This document shows, piece after piece, positions 8,192 to 16,850 of a DNA stretch of 64,000 nt. A model generated the notes under the pieces. The model was not told where the DNA came from. It was given only the letters and a program-made list of their open reading frames with translations, and did not search any database. Location of the stretch: NCBI RefSeq assembly GCF_020740535.1, contig NZ_CP082362.1, positions 3,222,501 to 3,286,500 on the forward strand, in the 5' to 3' direction. Both the position numbers and the translations under genes were made by a program. This DNA comes from Streptomyces profundus (GTDB lineage: Bacteria; Actinomycetota; Actinomycetes; Streptomycetales; Streptomycetaceae). Position 1 is the first letter of the stretch; each line of letters starts with the position of its first letter.

Positions 8192-9250
8192 TCAGGGACG
8201 GCCGGGGTGGGCGATCCGCTCGGCCGTGGGGGGTGGTCCCGGCGGGGTGGCGTCGCCGAAGGGGCGACCGCCGAGCTGCTCGCGGTGGTGCGGGGTGAGC
8301 CAGCCCGACAGGTCGGGGCCGGCCGGCACGATGCCGGTCGCGTTGATGCCGGTGTGCACCGCGTAGTAGTGCCGCTTGATGTGGTCGAAGTCGACGGTGT
8401 CGCCGAACCCGGGCGTCTGGTAGAGGTCGCGGGTGTAGGCCCAGAGGACCGGGTCCTCGGTGAGCTTGTTCCGGTTGCACTTGAAGTGCCCGTGGTAGAC
8501 GGGGTCGAAGCGCACCAGCGTGGTGAAGAGCCGGATGTCGGCCTCGGTGATGGTGTCGCCCACCAGGTAGCGGCGGTCGGCCAACCGGGCCGAGAGCAGG
8601 TCGAGGCGGTGGAAGACGTCGGCGTACGCGGCCTCGTACTCGTCCTGTTCGGTGGCGAACCCGGCGCGGTACACCCCGTTGTTGACGTCGCGGTAGATCT
8701 CCTCCGCGACCTCGTCGATCTCGTCCCGCAGCGGCTCCGGGTAGAGGTCGGGCGCGTCGGGACGGTGCAGGGCCCTCCACTCGGTGGCCAGGTCGAGCGT
8801 CATCTGCTGGAAGTCGTTGGTGACCAGCAGCCCGCTGGGCACATCGACGATGGCCGGCACGCTGACGCCGCCCGGGTACCCCGTCTCGCGCGCGTCGTAC
8901 GCCTCGCTCAGATAGCGGATGCCGAGCACCGGGTCGCGGCCCTCCGGGTCCAGGGTGAACCGCCAACTCCGGTCGTCCTGAAGGGGGTCGACGACCGCGA
9001 GGGAGAGCGCGGACTCAAGACCGAGGAGCCGCCGTGACACCAGCACCCGGCTGGCCCAGGGGCACGCGCGGCTGACGACCAGCCGGTAGCGGCCCGCGCT
9101 CACCGGCCAGCCGTCCTCCCCGGCCGCCGTGACGCGGTCGGCGAAGTGGCTACGGGAGCGTTTGAACTTCCGCCGGCCGTACTCGGTGTTGCCGTCGGCC
9201 GCCGACTCGGCGCCCGCGTCCGGGTCCGGCGCTGCGCTGTTTTCGGTCAT
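8192..9250 (-). CDS. yqjG: Glutathionyl-hydroquinone reductase-like GST (Xi class)
   Basis: 352 residues from the ATG at 9250; a long upstream extension of the frame was rejected because family similarity starts at the SRSHFADR region. The thioredoxin-like domain has the Xi-class catalytic ACPWAS cysteine (about residue 63), and the C-terminal helical domain has YLVGDTITEADIRLFTTL and RFDPVYHGHFKCN, hallmarks of the ECM4/YqjG family that reduces glutathionyl-hydroquinones. Streptomyces makes mycothiol instead of glutathione, so the natural thiol is probably mycothiol. Monocistronic; the 462-bp gap upstream is shared with the LPMO gene. Confidence 0.85.
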   Translation of the reverse strand: MTENSAAPDPDAGAESAADGNTEYGRRKFKRSRSHFADRVTAAGEDGWPVSAGRYRLVVSRACPWASRVLVSRRLLGLESALSLAVVDPLQDDRSWRFTLDPEGRDPVLGIRYLSEAYDARETGYPGGVSVPAIVDVPSGLLVTNDFQQMTLDLATEWRALHRPDAPDLYPEPLRDEIDEVAEEIYRDVNNGVYRAGFATEQDEYEAAYADVFHRLDLLSARLADRRYLVGDTITEADIRLFTTLVRFDPVYHGHFKCNRNKLTEDPVLWAYTRDLYQTPGFGDTVDFDHIKRHYYAVHTGINATGIVPAGPDLSGWLTPHHREQLGGRPFGDATPPGPPPTAERIAHPGRP

Positions 9251-9493
9251 TCCGGTGCCTCTTCTCGTTGCTCGCCGTTGATGAACCGACCGCACCCACC
9301 GTCGTTCGCGATCGGTTCTGCCGACCGGGGCCCCGCTGGTCACGAGCGTTCCGCCCGTCTCGCCCGTTCCGCTCCACGAAGCGTCCGAAGGGGAGCACGT
9401 CACCGACCACCGGCCGGCCCCTCCCGGCGTATAACCGCCCTCAGACGCGGAGGCAACGGTTCCAAGGGCCACTTTTTGACGGTACGTTGCCAT

Positions 9494-9507
9494 AGGGAGC
9501 GCTCCCA
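9494..9507. promoter_or_regulatory. CebR box (cellobiose-responsive operator)
   Basis: AGGGAGCGCTCCCA matches 13 of 14 bases of the published Streptomyces CebR operator TGGGAGCGCTCCCA; the inner 12 bases form a perfect palindrome. It is 206 bp upstream of the LPMO gene, in the gap shared with the GST gene. CebR is a LacI-type repressor released by cello-oligosaccharides, so the LPMO is probably induced on cellulose. Nothing else clear is seen in this 462-bp gap. Confidence 0.75.
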
Positions 9508-9712
9508 TGAAACACGCCGACACATTCCGGCGTGGGACGTGGTCGGCGCGGTTGGCCGGCGTGTGTGGACGGGCGGGTGCATGGGTGGTCGCGCAGGGGC
9601 GCGCGACATCGCCACGTCCGCCGGCGCGCGGGTCGGTCGGTTCGACGGCCGGGCCGTCGACGGTGCGGCGTTCGTCCTTCGCCGGGGTGCGGACCTGAGA
9701 GGGAACCCCCAC

Positions 9713-10414
9713 ATGACCCATCGACCCCCCACATCGCGGAGCGCCTCACCGGCGCGCCGGGCGCGCTTTCTCAGCATTCTGGTCACCGCGCTGGTCGCGC
9801 TGGTGATGACGAGCCTGCCCTCACCCGCAGCCGCGCACGGCGTCAGCATGTCCCCCGGCTCACGCACCTACCAGTGCTACCGGGACATGATCGACAGCGG
9901 GAACCAGACCCCGTCCAACCCGGCCTGCGCCGCCGCCGTCGCCGAGACCGGCACCAACCCGCTGTACAACTGGTTCGCGGTGCTCGACTCCAACGCCGGT
10001 GGCCGCACGGTCGGTTACATCCCCGACGGCGAGCTGTGCAGCGGCGGCCACAACGGCCCGTACGACTTCTCCTCCTACAACGCGGCGCGCGCCGACTGGC
10101 CCACCACCAGCCTCACGGCTGGCTCGACCATCGAGGTGCAGTACAGCAACTGGGCGGCGCACCCGGGCGACTTCGACGTCTACATCACCAACGACAGCTG
10201 GTCCCCCACCCAGCCGCTCGGCTGGGGTGACCTGGAGCTGATCGACAGCGTGACCGACCCGCCGCAGCGCGGTGGCGCCGGCTCGGACGGCGGCTACTAC
10301 TACTGGGACGTGACGCTGCCCTCGGGCAAGAGCGGTCAGCACATCCTCTATGTGCACTGGATCAGGTCGGACAGCCAGGAGAACTTCTACTCCTGCTCCG
10401 ACGTGGTCTTCTGA
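9713..10414 (+). CDS. Secreted lytic polysaccharide monooxygenase, AA10
   Basis: Copper enzyme that oxidatively cuts crystalline cellulose or chitin. Start ATG at 9713, after GAGAGGG; upstream in-frame codons are not family sequence. The signal peptide ends AAA-HGVSMSPGS, exposing the N-terminal histidine that forms half of the copper histidine brace. The single AA10 domain shows SRTYQCYRDM, SGGHNGPYDF, NWAAHPGDFDVYIT, HILYVHWIRSD and a final NFYSCSDVVF. There is no carbohydrate-binding module. The CebR box suggests cellulose as the relevant polymer, though single-domain AA10s often act on chitin. Confidence 0.93.
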   Translation: MTHRPPTSRSASPARRARFLSILVTALVALVMTSLPSPAAAHGVSMSPGSRTYQCYRDMIDSGNQTPSNPACAAAVAETGTNPLYNWFAVLDSNAGGRTVGYIPDGELCSGGHNGPYDFSSYNAARADWPTTSLTAGSTIEVQYSNWAAHPGDFDVYITNDSWSPTQPLGWGDLELIDSVTDPPQRGGAGSDGGYYYWDVTLPSGKSGQHILYVHWIRSDSQENFYSCSDVVF

Positions 10415-10477
10415 CGGCGTCGGCGGCCGGCTGAGCCGCCGACCCGGGCGTGCGCCGCCTACGCGCGGGCGCCGCCG

Positions 10478-10506
10478 AGGCCCGCCGGGACGTTCCCGGC
10501 GGGCCT
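10478..10506 (+). terminator. Hairpin terminator after LPMO
   Basis: A 13-bp perfect stem (10478-10490 with 10494-10506, loop CGT), 64 bp after the LPMO stop, with TT following. Confidence 0.7.
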
Positions 10507-10594
10507 TCGCCTGTTCCGGAACGGAAGGTTGGCGGGGAGCCCGGGGCGGCACAGCGGGCGGGTCCCGCGCCGGCGGCGATGCCACACTGAGGGC

Positions 10595-11473
10595 ATGAGA
10601 GATGGCGAACTGGGCGCGTTTCTCCGTGCCCGCCGCGAGGCCCTCAGCCCCGCCGATGTCGGCCTGCCGGCGGGCTCGCGGCGCCGCACCCCCGGTCTGC
10701 GCCGCGCGGAGTTGGCGATGCTGGCCGGCGTCAGCGTGGAGTACCTGGCCCGGCTGGAACAGGGCAGGGACCGCCGTCCGTCCCCCTCGTTGCTGGCCGC
10801 GCTGGCCGACGCGCTGCGGTTGGGCAAGGCGGACGTCGACCACCTCAACAACCTCGCCACCATCAGCAACGGGCCCGAGCTGTGCCGGCACGCGCGGCGC
10901 ACCGCCCGTACCGTTCGCCCCGAGACGCGGGCGATCCTCGCCCAGCTCGAACCCAACCCCTGCTATGTGGTCAACCACCTCGCGGACGTGCTGGCCTGGA
11001 CCGACGGCTATGCGCGGCTGATGCGCCCGCTGGGCCTCTTCGAGACCGAAGCGCCCAACCTGGCGTGGTTCACCTTCGCCGAGGAGCGCGCCCGCGCCGC
11101 GCACCCGGACTGGGCCGAGCTGGCCGACCAGCAGGTGGCCGCCCTGCACGAGCTGCGCTGGGGCGATCCGGCCGTCGACGATCTCGCGGCGGCGCTGACC
11201 AGCGCGGCGGGCGAGGAGTTCTCCCGCCGCTGGGAGACGCGCCCGCTGGGGAGCCCGCGCTCCGGCGTGCGCGCCCTGGAGCATCCCGAGATCGGCGCGC
11301 TACGGCTGAACTTCGAGACGCTCGAAGCGAGCGACGACGACCAGCGGTTGGTGGTGATGCTCCCCGCCGACCGGTCCACCGCCGCCCGACTGCGTGATCT
11401 GAACGAGGGCGAACGGGGGGCAGGTTCCGCCGACGGGCTTCGTCCGGTCGGCACCGGTCAGGCGGCCGGGTAG
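10595..11473 (+). CDS. XRE-family regulator with MmyB-like ligand domain
   Basis: Transcription regulator of 292 residues from the ATG at 10595. N-terminal helix-turn-helix at about 5-75 (FLRARREAL, RRAELAMLAGVSVEYLARLEQG), then an MmyB-type PAS-like domain (NPCYVVNHLADVLAWTDGYARLM) known in the family to bind fatty-acid-like ligands. Its 3' end overlaps that of the FMN reductase by 16 bp on the opposite strand. Such regulators often control a neighbouring oxidoreductase, so the FMN reductase is a likely target. Confidence 0.88.
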   Translation: MRDGELGAFLRARREALSPADVGLPAGSRRRTPGLRRAELAMLAGVSVEYLARLEQGRDRRPSPSLLAALADALRLGKADVDHLNNLATISNGPELCRHARRTARTVRPETRAILAQLEPNPCYVVNHLADVLAWTDGYARLMRPLGLFETEAPNLAWFTFAEERARAAHPDWAELADQQVAALHELRWGDPAVDDLAAALTSAAGEEFSRRWETRPLGSPRSGVRALEHPEIGALRLNFETLEASDDDQRLVVMLPADRSTAARLRDLNEGERGAGSADGLRPVGTGQAAG

Positions 11474-12063
11474 GGCTCGGCGGCCCTGGCCCGCGTCAAC
11501 GTGGCCGCCCACCAGGCCAGTTGGTCCAGCAGCCGGGTGGCGGCCGGCCCCGCCTCCGGGTCGGTGGGCTGACCCGACTCGTCGAACCCCTCCCAGTACC
11601 TGGGGAAGGTCACGGTGTCCCGAGCGGTCACCGTGTGCATCTCGGCGAACACCTGGCGCAGTTGCTCGATCGCGAGGACGCCGCCGTAGGTGGCGCCGTA
11701 GGAGACGAAGCCGACGGGCTTGGCGGTCCACTGGGTGTAGTGCCAGTCGATCGCGGCCTTGAGCGAGGCCGGAAAGCTGTGGTTGTACTCCGGTGTGACC
11801 ACCAGATAGGCGTCGGCCTCCTGGAGCGCCGCCGTCAACGGCGCCATCCCGGCCGGCCTGGGGTACTGGTCCTCGGCGACGGCCGCCGGCGGCAGTTCGC
11901 CGAGCGCCAGCGGCAGTTCCGTCTCCGCCAGATCGATCACCTTCACCGCGAACCGGCCGTGCGCCTTGGCCTGTTCCTCCGCCCACCGGGCGACCACGGG
12001 GCCGAACCGGCCCTCCCTGACGCTTCCGACGATCACGGCGAGTTTGAGGGTACTGCTCGACAT
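11458..12063 (-). CDS. NADPH-dependent FMN reductase family protein
   Basis: 201 residues from the ATG at 12063 (MSSSTLKLAV), where the flavodoxin-like fold begins. The phosphate-binding loop GSVREGRFGPVVARW and the flavin-contacting TPEYNHSFPASLKAAIDW identify the NADPH-dependent FMN (quinone/azo) reductase family. Uses NADPH to reduce FMN and then quinones or similar compounds; cytoplasmic. Tail-to-tail with the MmyB-type regulator. Substrate unknown. Confidence 0.88.
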   Translation of the reverse strand: MSSSTLKLAVIVGSVREGRFGPVVARWAEEQAKAHGRFAVKVIDLAETELPLALGELPPAAVAEDQYPRPAGMAPLTAALQEADAYLVVTPEYNHSFPASLKAAIDWHYTQWTAKPVGFVSYGATYGGVLAIEQLRQVFAEMHTVTARDTVTFPRYWEGFDESGQPTDPEAGPAATRLLDQLAWWAATLTRARAAEPYPAA

Positions 12064-12205
12064 CGCTGCGGACTCCCGTCCATCCTTGACGCGGCACGAC
12101 ATCCGGTGTCGCACCGCCTGATCAGCGAGTCTGTGGTCGTCGGCGACCCGGAGGAAGGCCGCGCGAAGACGGGCACACCGACAGGGCCACCCTCCGGCCC
12201 GGCAC

Positions 12206-12269
12206 CGGCGACGCTCGGTGTCGGCGACGCTCAGTGCCGGCGACGCTCAGTGTCGGCGACGCTCAGTGC
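12206..12269. repeat. Four tandem 16-bp repeats
   Basis: Four contiguous units of CGGCGACGCTCAGTGC or one- to two-base variants, beginning in the gap upstream of the FMN reductase and running across the stop codon of the DUF4396 gene. No hairpin is formed. Confidence 0.8.
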
Positions 12270-12733
12270 CCGTGGTAGCGGTGCACCACGGCGTGGCCCT
12301 TGCCGCGGGCGATCAGCCGACGGTTGACCGGGGCCGTGATGACGAAGGCGACCACGAAGGCCAACGCCAGCGACCACCAGAAGAGCCCGTCGGAGAGATG
12401 CGCGTCCATCGCGCCGGGAAGCAGCAACAGGACGGCGTTGTCGACGACTTCCATGGTGGTGATGGAGAGGGTGTCGGCGGCCAGCGCCACCCCCAGGGCC
12501 GCCTTGAACGCCAACCCGACCCGGACCACGGCGAAAAGGGTCATCGAGTAGCCGAAGACGAACGCCAGGGCGATGGCCAGGACCATGGTGGGCGCGGCGT
12601 GCCAGGCCAGCGCGGTGCCGATGGCCATGCCCAACACCTCGCCGATGGCGCAGCCGGTGAGGCAGTGCGCCGTGGCGCGGACGGCCGGGGCCCATCCGCC
12701 GCTCTCCGCCCCGTGCGGGTGGTCGTCTCCCAT
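12263..12733 (-). CDS. DUF4396 membrane protein in the copper regulon
   Basis: 156 residues with four predicted membrane segments; the family fold is marked by AHCLTGCAIGEVLGMAIG at the N-terminus, DTLSITTMEVVDN in the middle and HAVVHRYHGH at the C-terminus. His, Cys and Met near and within the membrane part could bind metal. A perfect CsoR-like palindrome lies 12 bp before its start and the copper operon diverges on the other side, so a role in copper (or other metal) movement is likely. No transport activity is established for this family to my knowledge. Confidence 0.8.
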   Translation of the reverse strand: MGDDHPHGAESGGWAPAVRATAHCLTGCAIGEVLGMAIGTALAWHAAPTMVLAIALAFVFGYSMTLFAVVRVGLAFKAALGVALAADTLSITTMEVVDNAVLLLLPGAMDAHLSDGLFWWSLALAFVVAFVITAPVNRRLIARGKGHAVVHRYHGH

Positions 12734-12744
12734 GGGCCCGGACC

Positions 12745-12762
12745 ATACCCCCCGGGGGGTAT
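12745..12762. promoter_or_regulatory. CsoR-like operator 1 (upstream of DUF4396)
   Basis: ATACCCCCCGGGGGGTAT, an 18-bp perfect palindrome, immediately before the DUF4396 start. It fits the G-rich palindromes (TACCCC..GGGGTA) bound by the copper-sensing repressor CsoR in actinobacteria. Confidence 0.75.
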
Positions 12763-12891
12763 GGGGCCGCCCGGTGACCCACCGCCGTCCGGGTCGGTTC
12801 CCCGCGCTCCGGTCGGAGGAGGGCGAGGGACCGCGCGCCGCCCTCCGGCGCCCCCGTGGCCACCTGGGCGAGATCCCACCCGGCGCCTGTC

Positions 12892-12908
12892 ATACCCTTG
12901 AGGGGTAT
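12892..12908. promoter_or_regulatory. CsoR-like operator 2
   Basis: ATACCCTTGAGGGGTAT, a 17-bp near-palindrome between the divergent DUF4396 and copZ genes. Same half sites as operators 1 and 3. Confidence 0.7.
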
Positions 12909-12933
12909 GAGCGCGCCCCGGGCGCGCCCAGGC

Positions 12934-12960
12934 TTGACATATACCCCCCTGGGGTATTCC
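12934..12960 (+). promoter_or_regulatory. copZ promoter overlapping CsoR-like operator 3
   Basis: A -35 box TTGACA (12934-12939) is followed by ATACCCCCCTGGGGTAT (12941-12957), which fills the spacer and runs into the likely -10 (TATTCC, 12955-12960). A repressor bound here would block polymerase; copper would release it. The csoR gene itself is not in the window. Confidence 0.7.
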
Positions 12961-13062
12961 ATGGGCGATGTGCCGACCGCCAGGGCGACGGCGCGACCGC
13001 AGGCAAGTCCAGTGAGCAGCGGCGGAACAGCGGCTGAGCAGCAGCGACAGGAGATCGAGAAG

Positions 13063-13362
13063 ATGAGCACCTCCACCGGAGCGACGACCGTCACCGTCTA
13101 CACCGTCAAGGGCATGACCTGCGGGCACTGCGTCAGCGCGGTCAGCGCCGAGCTCGGCGAGCTCGCCGGCGTCAGCGAGGTCGGCGTCGACCTGGCCGAG
13201 GGCCTGGTCACGGTCACCAGCGAGGGCCCGCTGGCGGAGGAGTCGGTGGCGGCGGCCGTCGACGAGGCCGGCTACGAGCTGGTCCGCCCCGCGCCGAGCG
13301 CGCTGCCGACCGCCGACGCCGAGCAGGGCGGCGGCTGCTGCGGAGGCGGCGGCTGCCACTGA
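13063..13362 (+). CDS. copZ: CopZ-like copper chaperone
   Basis: 99 residues from the ATG at 13063, after GGAGATCGAGAAG. One heavy-metal-associated domain with the Cu(I)-binding loop KGMTCGHC (about residues 15-22). Unlike typical 68-70-residue CopZ, it has a 30-residue tail ending [11 protein letters not shown], a possible second metal site. Carries Cu(I) to CopA in the cytoplasm. First gene of the copper operon; expression probably set by the CsoR-like operators upstream. Confidence 0.92.
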   Translation: MSTSTGATTVTVYTVKGMTCGHCVSAVSAELGELAGVSEVGVDLAEGLVTVTSEGPLAEESVAAAVDEAGYELVRPAPSALPTADAEQGGGCCGGGGCH

Positions 13363-13445
13363 GAGGGAACGCCGCCGGTTCGCGCCGCGAGCCGGCGGCG
13401 GGCCCACCGTCCAGAGTCAGCGTCCGACCCCGGGGAAGCAGAGCG

Positions 13446-14396
13446 ATGAACACCGCCATCAAGGTCGGCGCCTTCGGGGCCGGCATCACCCTTACCTTCG
13501 GCGCCGCGTTCGGCGTCGGCCATCTGGTGGGCCCGGTGGGCTCCGATCCCGAGCCGGCCGCGCACGGCGCCCACGGCGACGGCGACGACGGCGCGTCCGA
13601 GGAGCGTGGGGAGGGGGCCGGCGAGCGGGGAGCCCCCGGTGGCCTACAGATCTCCGAGCGCGGCTACACCCTGGCCCCCGACCAGGCCCCGCTCCCCGCC
13701 GGCGAGCGCACGGACTTCACGTTCCGGATCCTCGGCCCGGACGGCGCCCCGCTGACCGACTACGAGGAGGCGCACGACAAGGAACTACACCTGATCGTGG
13801 TCCGCCGGGACCTCTCAGGGTTCCAGCATGTGCACCCCGAGCTGAGCGCCGACGGCACCTGGAGCGTCCCGCTCACCTTCGAACAGGCCGGGGAGCACCG
13901 GGTGTTCGCCGACTTCACACCGGCGGACGACCCCGCCGGCGGGCTCACCCTCGGCGCCGACGTCGCCGTCACGGGGCCCTACGAGCCGCGGGCGCTGCCG
14001 GCCGCCGAGCGCACCGCCTCCGTCGACGGCTACAGCGTCACCCTCGGCGGCGAGATCGAGGCCGGCGCCGAGAGCGAGCTGACGCTCACCGTCGCGGACG
14101 AGAACGGCGAGCCCGTCACGGATCTGGAGCCGTATCTCGGCGCCTACGGCCATCTGGTGGCGCTCCGCGCCGGGGACCTCGGCTATCTGCACGTCCATCC
14201 GCAGGGCGAGCCGGGGGACGGGGTCACCCCGGCCGGTCCCGGGATCACCTTCCACACCGAGGTGCCGAGCGCGGGAACATACCGGCTGTATCTGGACTTC
14301 CAACACCGGGGCGAGGTGCGGACCGCCGAGTTCACGGTGCGGGTCGGCGACACCGCCCCCGCCGCCCCCGAGGAGCCCGGAGACCACCGGCACTGA
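13446..14396 (+). CDS. Membrane-anchored extracytoplasmic protein of the copper operon
   Basis: 316 residues with a single N-terminal membrane segment (about 7-29), a His/Asp/Gly-rich linker ([11 protein letters not shown]) and two beta-rich domains. Each domain carries a histidine-centred motif: [21 protein letters not shown] and [20 protein letters not shown] have the same spacing, suggesting a duplicated cupredoxin-like or CopC-like fold whose HVHP loops may bind copper outside the membrane. Lies between copZ and copA, 83 bp and 68 bp from them. Members occur in many actinobacterial copper operons; the exact job is not known to me. Confidence 0.75.
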   Translation: MNTAIKVGAFGAGITLTFGAAFGVGHLVGPVGSDPEPAAHGAHGDGDDGASEERGEGAGERGAPGGLQISERGYTLAPDQAPLPAGERTDFTFRILGPDGAPLTDYEEAHDKELHLIVVRRDLSGFQHVHPELSADGTWSVPLTFEQAGEHRVFADFTPADDPAGGLTLGADVAVTGPYEPRALPAAERTASVDGYSVTLGGEIEAGAESELTLTVADENGEPVTDLEPYLGAYGHLVALRAGDLGYLHVHPQGEPGDGVTPAGPGITFHTEVPSAGTYRLYLDFQHRGEVRTAEFTVRVGDTAPAAPEEPGDHRH

Positions 14397-14464
14397 CGGC
14401 AGGGCGCCCGCGCCCCCGTCGACCATCCAGGCGAACTCAGGCAGAAGCGAAGGGAACCAGAACC

Positions 14465-16762
14465 ATGAGCACCGGGACCACGGCCCCCGAGGACACCAGC
14501 CAGGTGGAGCTGTCGATCGGCGGAATGACCTGCGCCGCCTGCGCCAACCGCGTCGAACGCCGGCTCAACAAGCTGGCGGGCGTGACCGCCACGGTCAACT
14601 ACGCCACCGAGAAGGCCAGGGTCGACTTCGCCGACGGGGTCACGGTGGACGATCTGATCGCCCAGGTCGAGGCCACCGGCTACACCGCGGAACCACCGCC
14701 CCCACCACCCGACCCCGACCGGCCCCCCGGCCCGGCGGAGACGGCGGACGGGGCCGCGGCCTCCGCCGAGGACGGCCGGACGCGCGCGCTGCGCGACCGG
14801 CTGACGATCTCCGCCGTGCTGACCGTGCCGGTGATCGCCATGGCGATGGTCCCGGCCTGGCAGTTCACCAACTGGCAGTGGATCTCGCTGGCCCTCGCCT
14901 GGCCCGTGGTGATCTGGGGCGCCTGGCCGTTCCACCGGGCCGCCTGGACCAACCTCAGGCACGGCGCGTCCACCATGGACACGTTGGTGTCGATGGGCAC
15001 CCTGGCCGCCCTCGGCTGGTCCCTCTACGCGCTGCTCTTCGGCACGGCCGGCGAGGCCGGCATGACCCATCCGTTCCAGTTCACCATCGAACGCACCGAC
15101 GGCTCCGCCAACATCTACCTGGAGGCCGCGGCCGGCGTCACCACGTTCATCCTGGCCGGCCGCTACTTCGAGGCCCGGGCCAAACGGCGTTCGGGGGCCG
15201 CGCTGCGCGCCCTGCTGGAGCTGGGCGCACGGGACGTAGGGGTGCTGCGCGGTGGGCGTGAGGAGCGCATCCCGGTTGAGCGGCTGGTCGTGGGCGACAC
15301 CTTCGTCGTCCGTCCCGGCGAGAAGATCGCCACCGATGGGGAGGTGATCGAGGGCTCGTCGGCGGTGGACGCCTCGATGCTCACCGGGGAGTCAGTGCCC
15401 GTCGAGGTCGCCGTGGGCGACACCGTGACCGGCGCCACCGTCAACGCCGGTGGCCGACTGGTGGTGCGCGCCACCCGGATCGGCGCCGACACCCAACTCG
15501 CCAGGATGGCCAGGCTCGTCGAGGACGCGCAGAACGGCAAGGCGCGGGTGCAGCGGCTCGCCGACCGGATCTCCGGCGTCTTCGTCCCCGCGGTGATCGC
15601 GCTGGCCGCGGCGACCCTCGGCTTCTGGTGGGGCACGGGCGGCGGTCTCTCCGCCGCGTTCACCGCCGCGGTCGCCGTACTGATCATCGCCTGCCCCTGC
15701 GCCCTCGGCCTGGCCACACCGACCGCGCTGCTGGTCGGCACCGGGCGCGGCGCCCAGCTCGGCATCCTGATCAAGGGCCCCGAGGTGCTGGAGTCGACCC
15801 GCCGGGTGGACACCATCGTGCTGGACAAGACCGGCACGGTCACCGAGGGCCGGATGACGCTGCTGGCGGTGCGGCCGGCGGAGGGGGAGGAGGAGAACGA
15901 GGTGCTCCGGCTGGCCGGCGTGGTGGAGAACGCCTCCGAGCACCCGATCGCCCGGGCCATCGCCGAGGCCGCGACGGAGCGGGTGGGCGCGCTGCCCGCG
16001 CCCGAGGACTTCGCCAATGTCGAGGGACTCGGCGTGCGGGGCGGCGTCGACGGGCACGCCGTGCTGGTGGGCCGGCCGCGCCTGCTCGCCGACCGGGGCC
16101 TGACGCTGCCCGCCGAGGTGGCGCGGGCCCTGGCCGAGGCGGAGGCCGAGGGGCGCACCGCCGTGGTGGTCGCCTGGGACGGCGCGGCGCGTGGCGTGCT
16201 GGTGGTGGCCGACGCGATCAAGCCGACCTCGGCGGAGGCGATCGAGCGGTTCCGCGCGCTGGGGCTCACCCCCATGCTGCTGACCGGGGACAACGCGGTC
16301 GTCGCCGCATCGGTGGCGCGGCGGGTGGGCATCGAGGACGACCGGGTGATCGCCGAGGTGCTGCCCGCCGACAAGGCCGATGTGATCGCCCGGCTGCGGA
16401 GCGAGGGCCGGACCGTGGCCATGGTCGGGGACGGCGTCAACGACGCGGCGGCCCTGGCCACGGCGGACCTGGGGCTGGCCATGGGCACCGGCACCGATGT
16501 CGCCATCGAGGCGGCGGACCTGACCCTCGTCTCCGGGGACCTGCGGGCCGCCGGCGACGCGATCCGACTGGCGCGGCGCACCCTGAGCACCATCAAGGGC
16601 AACCTCTTCTGGGCCTTCGCCTACAACGTCGCCGCGCTGCCGCTGGCCGCCGCCGGCCTGCTCAACCCGATGCTGGCCGGGGCCGCGATGGCCTTCAGCT
16701 CCGTCTTCGTGGTCAGCAACAGCCTTCGGCTGCGGCGCTTCCACGCCACCAGGGCGGCCTGA
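14465..16762 (+). CDS. copA: Cu(I)-exporting P1B-type ATPase CopA
   Basis: 765 residues, normal length. One N-terminal metal-binding domain with GGMTCAAC, eight predicted membrane helices, the transmembrane metal motif CPCALG, phosphorylation site DKTGT, nucleotide-binding SEHPI and hinge GDGVNDA. C-terminal helix residues YN and [17 protein letters not shown] fit the Cu(I) subclass (CopA/CtpV-like). Pumps Cu(I) out of the cytoplasm using ATP, supplied by CopZ. Last gene of the operon, followed by a strong terminator. Confidence 0.95.
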   Translation: MSTGTTAPEDTSQVELSIGGMTCAACANRVERRLNKLAGVTATVNYATEKARVDFADGVTVDDLIAQVEATGYTAEPPPPPPDPDRPPGPAETADGAAASAEDGRTRALRDRLTISAVLTVPVIAMAMVPAWQFTNWQWISLALAWPVVIWGAWPFHRAAWTNLRHGASTMDTLVSMGTLAALGWSLYALLFGTAGEAGMTHPFQFTIERTDGSANIYLEAAAGVTTFILAGRYFEARAKRRSGAALRALLELGARDVGVLRGGREERIPVERLVVGDTFVVRPGEKIATDGEVIEGSSAVDASMLTGESVPVEVAVGDTVTGATVNAGGRLVVRATRIGADTQLARMARLVEDAQNGKARVQRLADRISGVFVPAVIALAAATLGFWWGTGGGLSAAFTAAVAVLIIACPCALGLATPTALLVGTGRGAQLGILIKGPEVLESTRRVDTIVLDKTGTVTEGRMTLLAVRPAEGEEENEVLRLAGVVENASEHPIARAIAEAATERVGALPAPEDFANVEGLGVRGGVDGHAVLVGRPRLLADRGLTLPAEVARALAEAEAEGRTAVVVAWDGAARGVLVVADAIKPTSAEAIERFRALGLTPMLLTGDNAVVAASVARRVGIEDDRVIAEVLPADKADVIARLRSEGRTVAMVGDGVNDAAALATADLGLAMGTGTDVAIEAADLTLVSGDLRAAGDAIRLARRTLSTIKGNLFWAFAYNVAALPLAAAGLLNPMLAGAAMAFSSVFVVSNSLRLRRFHATRAA

Positions 16763-16795
16763 GCCGACGCGGCGCCGGCAGCCGCCGGCAGCCAC

Positions 16796-16827
16796 GGGAG
16801 CCGCCCCGGACCGCCGGGGCGGCTCCC
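16796..16827 (+). terminator. Terminator after copA
   Basis: 14-bp perfect GC stem (16796-16809 with 16814-16827, loop ACCG), also able to serve the convergent gene at 16851. Confidence 0.75.
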
Positions 16828-16850
16828 GCTAGCTGCCCCCGGCGGCGATG

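Noticed and set aside
9507..9698. Small ORF just after the CebR box
   Set aside because: It starts in the operator and has a low-complexity translation; there is no ribosome site.
15163..16602. Long minus-strand ORF inside copA
   Set aside because: It is an antisense shadow of copA with Arg/Ser/Pro-rich, low-complexity translation.
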